Assembly (NCBI RefSeq): GCF_004404055.1
Contig: NZ_SOHK01000017.1
Span: forward strand, 1 to 64,000
Length of the DNA stretch: 64,000 bases
Source: Cryobacterium ruanii
GTDB lineage: Bacteria > Actinomycetota > Actinomycetes > Actinomycetales > Microbacteriaceae
Reading direction: 5' to 3'
The position numbers were made by a program, and so were the translations under genes. Positions 49,927 to 60,648 of the stretch are shown in pieces; within the stretch, counting starts at the first letter, position 1; each line of letters opens with the position of its first letter. A model generated the notes under the pieces. The model saw only the letters and a program-made list of their open reading frames with translations. It was not told where the DNA came from and did not search any database.

Positions 49927-52900
49927 TTACGCCTGAGCGGCCTGGCGCTTGCGGCCGGCCAGGACCAGGCCGCCGCCGCCGAGCAACAGGAGCAGCGCGG
50001 CGAGGCCGGCCGGGGCGAGGTCGGCGCCGAGCGCCGGGATGGACCCCAGGGCGCTCGTGCTGCTCGCGACCACGTTCACCCCGACGGTGATCGGCTCAAA
50101 ACCCACCGAAGTGATCACGAGCGTGTGCGCCCCGACCGGCGTGTTGGCCGGGATCACGGCGGAGAACACGGCAACTCCGGCAGCGTTGGCCGCGAAGGTG
50201 CCGAGGTTGACCGGTGTGGAGTAGAGCGTACCGGTGATCTCCTGGCCGGGGTTCAGCCCGGAGACCGTGACGGTGACTCGCTCACCAGGGGTGAACACCG
50301 CGTCGCCGACGTCGACACTGGCCCAGTCGGTGCCGGCCAGCACGGCGCGGCCGAGCGGTGCCGGGTCGACGAGCGCGTGCTGCTCGAAGTACGAGACAGT
50401 CGCCGCGAGGTCGACCTGGCCGGTATCCGTAGCATTGATTCCCGCGGCGAAGGTCATGAATTTATCGCCGCCCGAGGCCAAGAACGAGTTCGTCGTGACG
50501 CGGAAGACCTCGGTCGGGGAGATCGCCACGTCGTTCAGGGACATGCCGACGATGTGCTCGCCCTGTGCAGCGTCGGGCTCGTAGAGGTAGCTGAAGCCGT
50601 CCGAGACACCGAGGTGCAGCTTGGAGCGGCTGGGCTGCCACTGCTCCTCTAGCACCGCGCGCAGCTGGGCGCCCGTGAGGTCCATCGTTACGAGGGTGTT
50701 GGCGAACGGCTGCACGGTGGCGACCTCTTTGTAGGTCACCTTTCCGTCTTCGCCGAATCTGAGGTCGGTGCGCACGCCGCCGGGGTTCATGAATGCGATC
50801 TCGGCCGGCTCGCCGCCGAAGTCCGCGTTCGAGGTGGCCCAGAGCTAAATGTCGGCGACGAGGTTGCCGAGGGTCGATTCTGAACCTCGATCTTCTGCCA
50901 CACCCCTGTAGGCCCGGGTGATGTCGGCGCTGATGGCACCGACTTCGACCGAGCCGACGATAGCAGCCTGGGTCGCGGCATCCGCTACGATCTGCGCCAC
51001 GGTCTGGTCAGCCGGGAACAGGCCGGCCGATCCGTTGTGCAGATCGACGAGGGAGCTGGTCAGCGAGACAACCGCCTTGCTGGTCGGGTCGACCAAGATG
51101 TTCACCCGGTCGAGGTTCATGCCGTACTGGCCGCTCTGCATCACCGGGCGTTCGAGCCCGTCGGTCCAGCCGTCGACAGGGTAGGAGCAGTTGTAGGTGG
51201 CGTGGGTATGCCCAGATAGGATCGCGTCGATGTTGGCTGACGCGCCGCGAATCAAATCGCCGTACAGGGTATCGGCGGCGCCGATCGCGGCGCAGTCAGT
51301 TCCGACACCACCCTCGTGGGTGAGCAGCACTATGACATCGGCTTCGCCGTTGCCCGTATTGCCGTCCTGCAGCTGCGCGGCCACCCGGTTGGCGGCTTCG
51401 AGCTGGTCACCGAACTCAATGTCGGCGATGCTGGCCGGGGAGACCATCGAGGCGGTCTGCTCGGTGACGGTGCCGACGAAGCCGACCCGTACGCCGTCGA
51501 CCTCTTTCACCCAGTACTCACTCAGGGCGGGAGTTTTCGTGCCCTTCAGGTAAACGTTGGCACCGAGCGCATAGCGCGGGTCACCGAACGATGACCTGAC
51601 CCGGTTCTCGAGGTCGTCCCAGCCTGCGTCGAACTCGTGGTTTCCCACAACGGATGCGTCCAGCCCGGCCGCGAGGAGGGCGTCGATGGTCGGTTCGTCC
51701 TGCTGCGAGAACGACGTGAAGGTGGAGGCGCCGATGTTGTCGCCCGCGGATACGAACAGGGTGTTCGGGTTTTCGGTCTTGAACTGCGCGACGGCTCCGG
51801 CGAGCGCGGCAGCGCCGGCCTCCTGGTTTCTGGCGTTGGCTTCGAGGCGACCGTGGAAGTCGTTGATGCCGAGTACCTGGATCTCGGTCGGAATGGTGTT
51901 GATCGAGAAGATCGTGGTGGTTCCGGATACCTCGTTGCCGACGGCGAGCATGGGCTTGCCGGTCGGTGAGTCTGCTGCGGAGATGAATGTGACGCCCTCC
52001 GGGCCGAGGTCGCCGGCCGCCGACAGGTCGGTGGCGGCATCGGCGGCGAAGTTGCGGTTGTTGAGGTAGGTCACGAACTCCGCGTTGGTCGGGTCGGTGA
52101 TGTCGTAGGCCATGATGCCGCCGACCCGTTCGAGGCCGATGAAGGCGTAGGTGCGGCCGTCGATGTCGCCGATGGCGAGGTTCTCCGGCTCCGGTCCCTT
52201 GTCGTCGCTGCGGCCCTCGAGGTTGGACGCGCTGTGGTTGGAGTTGAAGTACGCGGGGTTCGCCGCGGCGGTGATGCGTTCGAAGTCGCCGCCGGAGTCG
52301 AAGGCCCTCGTGCCGTCGGTGTTCCAGATCGAGAACGAGCGCGAGCCGAAGGAGTAGAGCTCGTCGTAGCAGTTTTTGGCGGTGTTGAAGCCGTTTTCCG
52401 TGGTCACGTTCAGGCGCCCGAGCCGGGCATCGGTGTTCTTGCCGAAGAGCGGGCTGTCGGCGCAGATGGTGAGCTTATTGGCCCGCTTACCCTCCACGTA
52501 GTCGCCCCACTCGCGGGCATCACCCTCGTTGGCGGTGACCAGGTAGGTGGCGTCCGAGCCGGTGGAAGCATCCGTGGCCGTGTAGGCATTCATGCCGTCG
52601 GGCATGTACATGCCTTTCAGGCCCTCATAGGTTGAGATGTTGACCGTCGAGTCCTTATCGGAAGCGTCGATACCGTTGCCGGCGATGCCGTGGTCTTGAA
52701 AGCCGAGCGGCCAGACATCGGTGATTTTCGCAGTGACCAGGTCGACGACGGCGACGGCGTTGGCCTCCTGCAGGGCCACGTAGGCGGTGACTCCGTCAAT
52801 CGCTACATACTCGGGTTCGAGGTTTGCCGAGATCGGGAACGCCGTGTTGACCGTCGGGCCGAAGACGCGAACGTCCTCGTGCAACGTCCTGCCGCCATTG

Positions 52901-53616
52901 GCTTCGTAGGCGTGAAAATTCGCATTCGCAACAGCCGACTGCGCCGGTGCGGCCATGGTGCCCGGCAGAGTGACGACGCTCACCGAACCCTCGGGGTCGA
53001 TGGTGAAGTCGGCGTTCGGCTCGCCCTCGTTGGCCACGACGGCGTAGGTGCCGTCGGCCGAGATGCTCACCATGTCGGGCAGCGCGCCGACGGTCACTGC
53101 GCCCAGGACGTCGGGCTCGGAGGCATTGGCGTCGAAGAAGACGAGCCAGCCGGCATCCGTTTTGGTAGGCGATTCAATGGCCATGGCGCCGAGGCCGTCG
53201 GCGCGCACGGCAACCGAGTTGGCGGTCGACCCTTCCGGAATGAGCTCGCTGCCGCCACTGATCGGGGCGCCCTCAGCCTTGAGAGCGAACAGCTTGGCTG
53301 GCGCGGTGGGATCGGTGATGCTCAGCACGTCGACGGCACCCTGTTCAGCATTCACCACGAAGAGTCGCTCACTGCCGGCGTGGTAGGTGACGATTTCGGC
53401 GGCGGACTTGTCAAAGGTGCCGGTCTCGTAGCTGCCGAGCGGCGCCATCTCGAAGTAGGGGTCGGCTCCGTTCGCGGTGATGGGCGCCGTGACGATGGCA
53501 GCGGATGCCGTCGGCACCGCCGACACGAGGGGCGCGGCCGCGAGCGCGGCGCAGGCGGCGGCCGCCAGGGCGACAATGGGAATTCTGCGTCGTGCGGGGC
53601 GTCGAAAGGCGCTCAT
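49927..53616 (-). pseudogene. secreted beta-propeller/5'-nucleotidase protein interrupted by one in-frame amber codon
   Basis: ATG 53616 with AGGAGGATC as ribosome-binding site. About 1,229 residues if the TAG at 50845-50847 is read through. N-terminal signal peptide (RIPIVALAAAACAALAAAPL), then a choice-of-anchor/LVIVD-like beta-propeller (about 40-580). Next a metallophosphatase domain: GINDFHGRLEA, GDNIGAST, VGNHEFDAGWDD, LSGHTHATYN. The C-terminal 5'-nucleotidase domain (AFMNPGGVRTDL), an Ig-like segment and a membrane anchor (LAALLLLLGGGGLVLAGRKRQ) follow. The stop separates LGNLVADI from LWATSNADF; homologues usually have Gln here, so one C-to-T change (CAG to TAG) explains it. The truncated product would lack substrate-binding and anchor parts. 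It may hydrolyse extracellular nucleotides. Confidence 0.88.
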
Positions 53617-53711
53617 GCGGTGATCCTCCTGGGCACAGACATTGGATACCTTTCTTTTTAACGGTCGTAGGTGAATGCAAGGTGACTCCAAGCCCTCGAT
53701 AGGATCTGGGC

Positions 53712-55292
53712 ATGAGCGAACCCACGCACGACGTCGTGATCATCGGTGGCGGCCACAACGGCCTGGTCGCCGCCGCCTATCTCGCCCAGGCCGGCCGCAG
53801 CGTGCTCGTGCTCGAACGCGAGCCCCAGGTCGGCGGCGCCGCCATTTCAGCGAATGCCTTTGCCGGTGTCGACGCGCGCCTCTCGCGCTACTCCTACCTG
53901 GTGAGCCTGCTGCCGACGCGAATCATTCGCGAGCTGGGGCTTGATATCGAGCTAGCCCGGCGGCGGTATTCGTCGTATACGCCGGGGGTCTCTTCTGCCG
54001 GGCTCCTCGTAGACCACGACGACGCCGACGCGACCAGGGCCTCGTTCGCCCGCCTCGGAGCCGAGCCCGATTTCGATTCCTGGAACGCCTTCTACGACGA
54101 CACCGCGAGGCTGGCCCGAGCAGTGTTTCCCACGGTGTGCGAACCCTTGCTCACACGCTCGGAGGCCCGGCGGCTGGTCGGCGACGACGCGCTGTGGACG
54201 TCGCTGATCGAGCGGCCGCTCGGCGAGGCGATCACCGACCGGTTCGCCAACGACCTCGTGCGGGGCGTCGTGGCCACCGACGGCCTGATCGGCACGTTCA
54301 CGAGCCTGAACGACCCGAGTCTCGACGCCAACCGCTGCTTTCTGTACCACGTGATCGGCAACGAAACCGGCGACTGGGCTGTACCGACCGGCGGCATGGG
54401 CGCCGTGACCGGGGCGCTCGAACGCGCGGCACGCGAGGCCGGCGCTCGTCTCGAAGTCGGCGCCGATGTCGAGACGCTCACGCCCGACGGTGCTGTGACC
54501 TTCCGGCAGTACGGGCGACTGCAGACGGTGACGGGCGCGGTCGTGCTGGCGAACGTGGCGCCGTGGGTGCTGCGAGGGATGTTGGCGGCGGGAGGCGTGG
54601 CATCCGCTGTTTCGTCGCCAGCGCAGCCGAAGCCGGAGGGCGCGCAGGTAAAGGTCAACCTGCTGTTGACCCGGCTACCGCGGCTTCGGGAAGCGAGCGT
54701 GTCGCCCGAGGCCGCTTTTGGCGGTACCCTTCACATCAATGAGTCGTACGAACAATTGCAGACCGCGTTCGAGCAGGCGCTGGCCGGGCTGATTCCCGCC
54801 ATGCTGCCGTGCGAGATCTACTGCCATTCGCTGACCGATCCGAGCATTCTCTCGCCCGAGCTCGCCGCGGCCGGCGCACACACCCTCACCGTGTTCGCCC
54901 TGCACACCCCGAATCGGGCGCTCACCGAGGCGAACAACGACGCGATGCGGGCCCAGCTGCAGGCCGCCGTGCTGCGTTCACTCAATTCTGTGCTCGCCGA
55001 GCCGGTCGAAGCGCTCTTCATGACGGATGCCGACGGTCACCCCTGCATCGAAACCAAAACGACCCTGGACCTCGAGCACGTCCTTAACATGCCCGGCGGC
55101 AACATCTTTCACGGCGCGCTCTCGTGGCCGTTTTTGGAAGATGACGAGCCGCGCGACACCTCCGCCGAGCGGTGGGGAGTAGCCACCGAGCATTCACAGA
55201 TCCTGATCTGTGGGGCCGGAGCCCGGCGCGGCGGCGGGGTCAGTGGACTGGGCGGCCACAACGCCGCCATGGCCGTTCTGGAGGGCCTGTGA
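53712..55292 (+). CDS. phytoene dehydrogenase-like FAD oxidoreductase (PYROXD2-like)
   Basis: 526 residues from ATG 53712; TAGGAT 53700-53705 is 6 bases upstream. The FAD Rossmann motif is at the very start (VVIIGGGHNGLVAAAYLAQA, LEREPQVGGAAIS), and the C-terminal FAD signature is ICGAGARRGGGVSGLGGHNA. The middle has PTGGMGAVTGALERAAREAG, typical of CrtI/PYROXD2 enzymes. No carotenoid genes are near, so a carotenoid substrate is not supported. Monocistronic. Confidence 0.88.
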   Translation: MSEPTHDVVIIGGGHNGLVAAAYLAQAGRSVLVLEREPQVGGAAISANAFAGVDARLSRYSYLVSLLPTRIIRELGLDIELARRRYSSYTPGVSSAGLLVDHDDADATRASFARLGAEPDFDSWNAFYDDTARLARAVFPTVCEPLLTRSEARRLVGDDALWTSLIERPLGEAITDRFANDLVRGVVATDGLIGTFTSLNDPSLDANRCFLYHVIGNETGDWAVPTGGMGAVTGALERAAREAGARLEVGADVETLTPDGAVTFRQYGRLQTVTGAVVLANVAPWVLRGMLAAGGVASAVSSPAQPKPEGAQVKVNLLLTRLPRLREASVSPEAAFGGTLHINESYEQLQTAFEQALAGLIPAMLPCEIYCHSLTDPSILSPELAAAGAHTLTVFALHTPNRALTEANNDAMRAQLQAAVLRSLNSVLAEPVEALFMTDADGHPCIETKTTLDLEHVLNMPGGNIFHGALSWPFLEDDEPRDTSAERWGVATEHSQILICGAGARRGGGVSGLGGHNAAMAVLEGL

Positions 55293-55363
55293 TGTATAGC
55301 CGAGGGGCGCAAAGTGGCCTAGCCTGAGCTAAGACTCGCGTTTCACTCACAGTGGAGGTCACC

Positions 55364-55870
55364 ATGTCAGCCAAGCCCACCGGACGCCTCGTTCACCGCG
55401 AGGACGGCCTGTATCTCATGCTGAATCGGTTGTTCAACGCGCCGATCGAAAAAGTGTGGGCGAGCCTGACCCGCCCGGCCGAGCTCGAGAAGTGGATCGG
55501 CACCTACACCGGTTCGCCGGCCACCGGCGCCGTCAAGTTCAGGATGACGGCGGAGCCGGACGCCAAGTGGGAGTACGTGAGCATTCGCGAGTGCCAGCCT
55601 CCGCACCGCTTCAGCGGCGATTTCGGCGAGGGGGAGGATTCCTGGCGCGCGCTGTTCCACCTGGTCGAGGGCGACGGCATGACCAACCTCACGTTCGGGC
55701 AGCGCTTGCGTTCCCCCTCGGAGGCCGCCACGATGGGGCCGGGCTGGGACTACTACCTCGATCGACTGGTCGCCTCCCGCGCCGGCCTGCCGTTGCCCGC
55801 GTGGGAGCACTACTACCCAGCGCACGCTCAGTTCTACAAGGACCTCATCGTTCCGGTGCGCACCGCCTGA
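55364..55870 (+). CDS. SRPBCC (AHSA1-like) domain protein
   Basis: 168 residues from ATG 55364, with a TGGAGGT ribosome-binding site. START/AHSA1 fold: LNRLFNAPIEKVWASLTRPAELEKWIG split as LFNAPIEKVWASLTRP, then YVSIRECQPPHRFSGDFGEG and GWDYYLDRLVASRAGLPLP. Such proteins bind hydrophobic ligands or act as chaperone modulators; ligand unknown. Confidence 0.88.
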   Translation: MSAKPTGRLVHREDGLYLMLNRLFNAPIEKVWASLTRPAELEKWIGTYTGSPATGAVKFRMTAEPDAKWEYVSIRECQPPHRFSGDFGEGEDSWRALFHLVEGDGMTNLTFGQRLRSPSEAATMGPGWDYYLDRLVASRAGLPLPAWEHYYPAHAQFYKDLIVPVRTA

Positions 55871-56188
55871 TCCCGGCAGTTTTCACCCTTACGGACCGCC
55901 ATAGTGGGTGCCGACGAGGGCATCTGTCGTTCGCTTGCCTGCCCGCGCGCCTGCGTGCAGGGTACGGTCGCGCGTCGCGTCTCGAGCCGGTATTCGCAAG
56001 CGCGGAGCACTTCAGTGCGGCCGAAACAACCTCGCTCTTCCCCCTCCAAGCTCGCAGATGACTCGAATAAAAAGTCAATATGTTATTGAGGTTCTCTCGC
56101 TTTCTAACACCCCGGCCTCGAACCGTACTGGCGCACTTGACGCTGGTCGTGGCTTTGTTGGGTTACCGATTCAGCTGGCTGCAGAGGG
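55871..56188. other. intergenic region, lower GC in its right half
   Basis: No gene supported. Frames here are Arg/Ala-rich and lack ribosome-binding sites. The stretch 56055-56110 is locally AT-rich (AATAAAAAGTCAATATG) and may hold a promoter or decayed sequence. Convergent genes end on both sides. Confidence 0.45.
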
Positions 56189-56752
56189 CTAGTTCCAGAT
56201 GCTGGGAGCGGGAGCTCGCGCCGCGGGAGCGGCTGCATGGTGACTCCACTCGAGCAGCCAATCGGGAACACTCACATTGTCGGGGGCGACACCGATGGCC
56301 TCGAGCAGCTCATCGATCGACACGACGCCGCCGGTACGCTTGAGAAAGCGGCCACGAATATAGCCGTGGGAGTAGATTTCGGGTGAGCCGTCGGCATCCG
56401 GTCGTACGAAGCGTTGTTCGACGTACACGGCTTTCTCGTCGAAGCCGAGGATGCGCGACTCCACCGTGAACTTCTGGCCGACTGTGAGCGATTTGCGAAA
56501 GCTGATGGTCTCGGAGACCACGACCGGGTACCAGCCGCGCTCCTGGAAGATGGCCCAGACTCCGGTGCGGTGCAGCATGTCGAAGCGGGCCACGTCCATG
56601 ATCGACAGGTAGACGCCGTTGTTCATGTGCCGCAAAATGTCCAGGTCGGTCGGCATCGTCACGAAGTTGGTGCGCGCGACGTCGAAGTGGCCGAGCCGGG
56701 GGCCGAACTTCGACAGCAGGGCATGGAGGAGGGTTCTGAAGAACATATGCAC
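56189..56752 (-). CDS. hotdog-fold acyl-CoA thioesterase
   Basis: 187 residues from GTG 56752; TAGCAT (complement of 56759-56764) is 6 bases upstream. 4HBT/THEM6-like: FVTMPTDLDILRHMNNGVYL, MDVARFDMLHRTG, ETISFRKSLTVGQKF and VYVEQRFVRPDADGS. The Asp-Leu-Asp...His-Met-Asn-Asn region is the active-site strand-helix of the family. Probably hydrolyses acyl-CoA; a link to the ole fatty-acyl pathway is conceivable but not supported by position. Confidence 0.87.
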   Translation of the reverse strand: MHMFFRTLLHALLSKFGPRLGHFDVARTNFVTMPTDLDILRHMNNGVYLSIMDVARFDMLHRTGVWAIFQERGWYPVVVSETISFRKSLTVGQKFTVESRILGFDEKAVYVEQRFVRPDADGSPEIYSHGYIRGRFLKRTGGVVSIDELLEAIGVAPDNVSVPDWLLEWSHHAAAPAARAPAPSIWN

Positions 56753-56878
56753 GACACGATGCTAACGAAGCGGTCGCGCAGGCGGGGCATCCGTTGTGGG
56801 TGAGCGCCAGCATCCGCTACCCCAGCGGGGTGTGCGTGCACGATGTGCCACAGTCGCCGGCGGGTCTAGCATTCATAC

Positions 56879-57517
56879 ATGGTTTCCCTGCCCACCCTGC
56901 TGACGTTCGCGCTCGCTTCGATCGCGCTCATCGTCATTCCCGGCCCGACCGTGCTGTTCGTGATCGGGCGATCGCTCGCGCTCGGCCGGCTCGGCGGGTT
57001 TCTCAGTGTGCTCGGCAACGCCCTCGGGCTGATTCCGGTGATCGTCGCGGTGTCACTCGGGCTCGGCGCCATCGTGACCCAGTCGGTGCTGCTGTTCACG
57101 ATCGTCAAGTTCGCCGGCGCAGCCTACATCATCTATCTCGGTGTCCAGGCGATTCGCAACCGGCGCACGGCCGCCCAGCTGAGCGAGGCCCGGGTCGCGC
57201 GAAAGACCAGGTGGCGCCTCGTGCTCGAGGGCTTCGTGGTGGGGCTGAGCAACCCCAAATCGCTCGTGTTCTTCATCGCGGTGCTGCCGCAGTTCGTGAA
57301 TTACCGGGCCGGGGATGTGCCTCTGCAACTTGCGGTGCTCGGGCTGGTGTTCGTGGTGCTCGCCCTAATCGGCGACAGTACCTGGGCTTTTGCCGCCGGC
57401 ACTGCACGGGACTGGTTTGCCAGATCGCCCAAACGCATCGAGACCCTGTCGTCGGCCGGTGGCGTGATGATGATCGGCCTCGGCGGGGTGCTCGCCGCGA
57501 CCGGCGCGCGCTCCTAG
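56879..57517 (+). CDS. LysE-family amino-acid exporter
   Basis: 212 residues from ATG 56879, with TAGCAT 56867-56872 6 bases upstream. Six TM helices; family signature IPGPTVLFVIGRSLALGR near the N-terminus and EGFVVGLSNPKSLVFFIAVLPQFV split by its length in the middle (GLSNPKSLVFFIAVLPQF). Exports an amino acid or related metabolite (RhtB/LysE type). Confidence 0.92.
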   Translation: MVSLPTLLTFALASIALIVIPGPTVLFVIGRSLALGRLGGFLSVLGNALGLIPVIVAVSLGLGAIVTQSVLLFTIVKFAGAAYIIYLGVQAIRNRRTAAQLSEARVARKTRWRLVLEGFVVGLSNPKSLVFFIAVLPQFVNYRAGDVPLQLAVLGLVFVVLALIGDSTWAFAAGTARDWFARSPKRIETLSSAGGVMMIGLGGVLAATGARS

Positions 57518-57518
57518 T

Positions 57519-58628
57519 TCAAGCGGCAGCCAACGAACGCGGCGCGACGGCACGCACGAAGGCGCCGAGCCGGCGGTAGACCTCTTGCGATTCGGGATGC
57601 GTGTCGTCCTGCTGCCAAGTGTGCTTGGTATTGACGCTGCGCCGACCGTAGATCAGAGTGTCGACCCGAATAGCGCGCGCCCGCAACGCCTCGATGAAGT
57701 TAAGGTTGGCGCGGTAGAAATAGTCCCGCTCCGAGGTTGTGACGAAAACCGGCGGAAAGCCCCGGTCGAGCCACTCGATCGGCGACATGAACCGTGCTGC
57801 CGTGCGCAGGTGCAGGCCGCGGCCACGCTCGGGCAGCAGCATCCGCACGAAGTTGAGGCTCAGTACGAACCCGCGGTCGAACAGCACCGAGAAGTCAGCG
57901 ATGCTGCAGTGCTGCACCAGGCCGCGAAGGTTGCGCGCCGCGACCGGCGGGCGAATGCCGTAGTGCTCGGCGAGCTCCGGCGCGTAAGCCGCGGCCGTGA
58001 GCAGCGCCGCAATGTGGCCGCCGGCGGAGTCGCCGCCGAGCACGACGCGGGTGGGGTCTCCCCCGTAGGCGGCGATGTTACGGGCGACCCAGCCGAGCAC
58101 CGCGTTGCCGTCCTGCAACATGTGTTTCAGCTGGAACCGGGTGGCCATGCGGTAATTCGCGTTGACCACGATCATGCCCGCGGCGGCCTGGCTCGCACAG
58201 TATTTGGTGAGCGGATCCTTGTCGCCCGAGGTCCAGCCCCCACCGTGAAAGTACACGTATACCGGGAGTGGCTCCGCGCCTTGCTCGCGCTTGGGCGCGA
58301 GCACGTCGAGCCGGTGAATCTTCTCCCCATCGCCGACGTAGTCGAGATCTAGGTCATACACGACCGAATCAATCGGATGCAGGTTGAATTTATGCACCGG
58401 GGTTACCCGTCGCAACATAAGCGCACGCCAGGCCCAGACCGGCAACCGACGAATGCCCGTCTCCCGATGAGCCGACCGGTCGACGGTCACCCCGTCGGCG
58501 TGCAGACGGATGCCGTGCAGCCAGGCGCGTGCCGGCTTTCCAACCCGGGCGGGACCCGGCGAGGTCGGGGGCTCTGCGGAGAGGGGCGTGCTGCGAACAG
58601 TGTCGATCAGGGTACTGGTTCTACTCAC
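57519..58628 (-). CDS. HSL-type alpha/beta hydrolase (esterase)
   Basis: 369 residues from GTG 58628. Hormone-sensitive lipase group: oxyanion motif YFHGGGWTSGDKD, nucleophile Ser in VVLGGDSAGGHIAALL, acid in TTSERDYFYRANLNF and a C-terminal His (NTKHTWQQDDTHPES). About 85 extra N-terminal residues precede the domain, with a short hydrophobic segment (VWAWRALML). No signal peptide. Converges on lysE with 1 base between stops. Confidence 0.9.
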   Translation of the reverse strand: MSRTSTLIDTVRSTPLSAEPPTSPGPARVGKPARAWLHGIRLHADGVTVDRSAHRETGIRRLPVWAWRALMLRRVTPVHKFNLHPIDSVVYDLDLDYVGDGEKIHRLDVLAPKREQGAEPLPVYVYFHGGGWTSGDKDPLTKYCASQAAAGMIVVNANYRMATRFQLKHMLQDGNAVLGWVARNIAAYGGDPTRVVLGGDSAGGHIAALLTAAAYAPELAEHYGIRPPVAARNLRGLVQHCSIADFSVLFDRGFVLSLNFVRMLLPERGRGLHLRTAARFMSPIEWLDRGFPPVFVTTSERDYFYRANLNFIEALRARAIRVDTLIYGRRSVNTKHTWQQDDTHPESQEVYRRLGAFVRAVAPRSLAAA

Positions 58629-58722
58629 TGATTGAGGCTAAGTCGACTCTCCCGAATGCTCGCTGGGAAGTACCCCATTTGGGGGCAACTCCCGGCTTCA
58701 GGTGGCTGTTCCTGCCGTACGT

Positions 58723-59280
58723 TCACGCAGCGGATGCCCCGCCCGCAACCCCGGTCGCTTCCAGCACCGCGCGCGCGAGCGTGTGAAAGTGCAGGTTGAA
58801 GCCGAGAACGCCCGGGGTGGATTGGGGGTCGAGGTCGAGCGTCGGCACATCGACGGCGTGCACGATGAACTGGTAGCGGTGCGTGCCGGTTCCGGGTGGC
58901 GGCCCGGCACCAGAGAAGGAGGTCAATCGCAGCTCGTTGGGCAAGGTTAGGGACGATCCCGGCAGAGCCCCGCCCGCGGCGCCCGCGCCAATCGGCAGGT
59001 CGGTCACGGATATCGGGAGGTTGGCCACGGCCCAGTGCCAGAACCCCGAGCCGCTCGGGGCGTCTGGGTCGTACACGGTCAGGGCGAAACTCTCGGTCTC
59101 GGGAGGGAAACCACTCCATGACAGCTGCGGCGAGACGTCCGCTCCCCCGGCATCGGCGGCATACTGCGCCGGCCGCAACGGGCCGCCGTCGGTCATGTCG
59201 GTGCTGGTGAGCGAGAACTGGGGCACCTCGCCGAAACGGGCGAGTGGGTCGAGCGTCACGATGGCCTCCTCGTTGGGCAT
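58723..59280 (-). CDS. YbhB/YbcL (PEBP, Raf kinase inhibitor-like) protein
   Basis: 185 residues from ATG 59280. PEBP fold: [42 protein letters not shown], and [20 protein letters not shown]. The DPDAP and HWxVxNLP motifs form the anion-binding pocket. Function in bacteria is poorly known. The CDS is followed by 94 bases before the esterase start. Confidence 0.92.
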   Translation of the reverse strand: MPNEEAIVTLDPLARFGEVPQFSLTSTDMTDGGPLRPAQYAADAGGADVSPQLSWSGFPPETESFALTVYDPDAPSGSGFWHWAVANLPISVTDLPIGAGAAGGALPGSSLTLPNELRLTSFSGAGPPPGTGTHRYQFIVHAVDVPTLDLDPQSTPGVLGFNLHFHTLARAVLEATGVAGGASAA

Positions 59281-59342
59281 CAGCTGCTTTGTTGCAGCGC
59301 AGCCAGTTCGCCCACCCTACGCGCCCCTCGTAAAATAACTCC

Positions 59343-60263
59343 ATGGCCATTCCGAAGATTCTGCTCTATTACATCTTCACGCCCCTGGCCGACCCGGAGG
59401 CCGTTCGACTGTGGCAGCGGGACCTGTGCGCCGGGCTCGGCCTGCGCGGACGCATCCTGATCTCCAAGGACGGCCTCAATGGAACGGTCGGTGGCGACTT
59501 GCCCGCCGTCAAGAAGTACATTCGCAAGACCCGCGACTATGCACCGTTCCGGCACATCGACTTCAAGTGGAGCGAGGGCACCGGCCTGGACGGGAAGGGT
59601 CAGAGCCGCGACTTTCCTCGGCTCGTGGTGAAGGTGCGCGATGAGATCGTGAGCTTCGGCGCCCCGGGAGAGTTGCGCGTCAACACCGCGGGAGTTGTCG
59701 GTGGTGGCACCAAGCTGGCGCCCGCCGAGCTCAACGCCCTCGTTGCGGCGCGCGGCGACGACGTGGTCTTCTTCGATGGGCGCAATAAGTTCGAGGCCGA
59801 AATCGGTCACTTTCGAAACGCGGTCGTTCCCGACGTAGCCAATACGCGAGAGTTCGTGGCCGAACTCGACAGCGGCAAATACGACCACCTCAAGGGCAAA
59901 CCGGTGGTGACCTACTGCACCGGCGGCATCCGCTGTGAGGTTCTCAGCGGTCTCATGAAGTCGCGTGGATTCGGCGAGGTGTATCAACTCGACGGCGGAA
60001 TTGTGCGTTACGGCGAGGCCTTCGGCAATGAGGGCCTGTGGTCGGGCTCGCTCTATGTCTTCGACCAGCGGATGTCCATCGATTTTGCCCCGGACGCTGC
60101 CATAATCGGCACCTGCCAGATCTGCGCCGCACCCACCACGAACATGCTCAACTGCCGCGACTCCTCCTGCCGGGAACAGCTGGTCGTGTGCGCTGCATGC
60201 GTGGCCGCCGCGGCTCCGACCTGCACCGCCCATGCGAGCGAGGCGTCGGCGCCCGCAACCTGA
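59343..60263 (+). CDS. trhO: tRNA U34 5-hydroxylase TrhO (rhodanese-like)
   Basis: 306 residues from ATG 59343; TAAAAT 59331-59336 is 6 bases upstream. N-terminal acylphosphatase-like part ([31 protein letters not shown]) and a rhodanese domain with catalytic Cys in [18 protein letters not shown] and [15 protein letters not shown]. The C-terminus has Cys pairs (CQIC, CRDSSC, CAAC) likely binding zinc. It hydroxylates wobble uridine in tRNA without oxygen-dependent pathway partners. Confidence 0.93.
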   Translation: MAIPKILLYYIFTPLADPEAVRLWQRDLCAGLGLRGRILISKDGLNGTVGGDLPAVKKYIRKTRDYAPFRHIDFKWSEGTGLDGKGQSRDFPRLVVKVRDEIVSFGAPGELRVNTAGVVGGGTKLAPAELNALVAARGDDVVFFDGRNKFEAEIGHFRNAVVPDVANTREFVAELDSGKYDHLKGKPVVTYCTGGIRCEVLSGLMKSRGFGEVYQLDGGIVRYGEAFGNEGLWSGSLYVFDQRMSIDFAPDAAIIGTCQICAAPTTNMLNCRDSSCREQLVVCAACVAAAAPTCTAHASEASAPAT

Positions 60264-60315
60264 GCGGCCGTACTGAGAGCACGATCAGAACCGAAACGCC
60301 AGAAGAGAGTTCCGA

Positions 60316-60567
60316 TGCTCCCGCGCCGCTCGGCGCACCCCCACCGTTTTGGTGACCTTCGCCAACCATTCGGCCGATGCCGCCTCCACGTTTCTGATCG
60401 AGGGGGGGTATTCTGGCTCCGGCCGGTTCGTTCTACGCTCGAGAAGCGAGTCGGCACCTCGGCCTGCGCGATGACGGCGGACTGCGCATCGGCCTCGCCC
60501 CGCACACCACGGCGCACGAGGTCGACCGGATACTCGACGCGTTCGACGACTTTCTACGGCCGTAACG
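60316..60567 (+). pseudogene. 3' remnant of a class V aminotransferase (cysteine desulfurase-like)
   Basis: Two overlapping frames join into one family C-terminus. RRTPTVLVTFANHSADAAST then FLIEGGYSGSGRF (about 60337-60433), and after a one-base shift FYAREASRHLGLRDDGG, LRIGLAPHTTAHEVDRILDA and FDDFLRP ending in TAA at 60567. The G-x-FYA ... GLRIGLAPHTT pattern is the C-terminus of aminotransferase V/cysteine desulfurase-like enzymes. No catalytic Lys or N-terminal domain is present upstream, so it is a decayed fragment. Confidence 0.72.
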
Positions 60568-60648
60568 ATGTGGTCGGAAGGCCCGCTTTCGCGGCGGAGG
60601 CATCGGCGCTGCCGGCCCTAGGCTGGACTCACTACAGAGGGGAGTCGG

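Noticed and set aside
55908..56343. Several short plus-strand frames between the SRPBCC and thioesterase genes
   Set aside because: No ribosome-binding sites, Arg-rich composition and overlap with the thioesterase gene.
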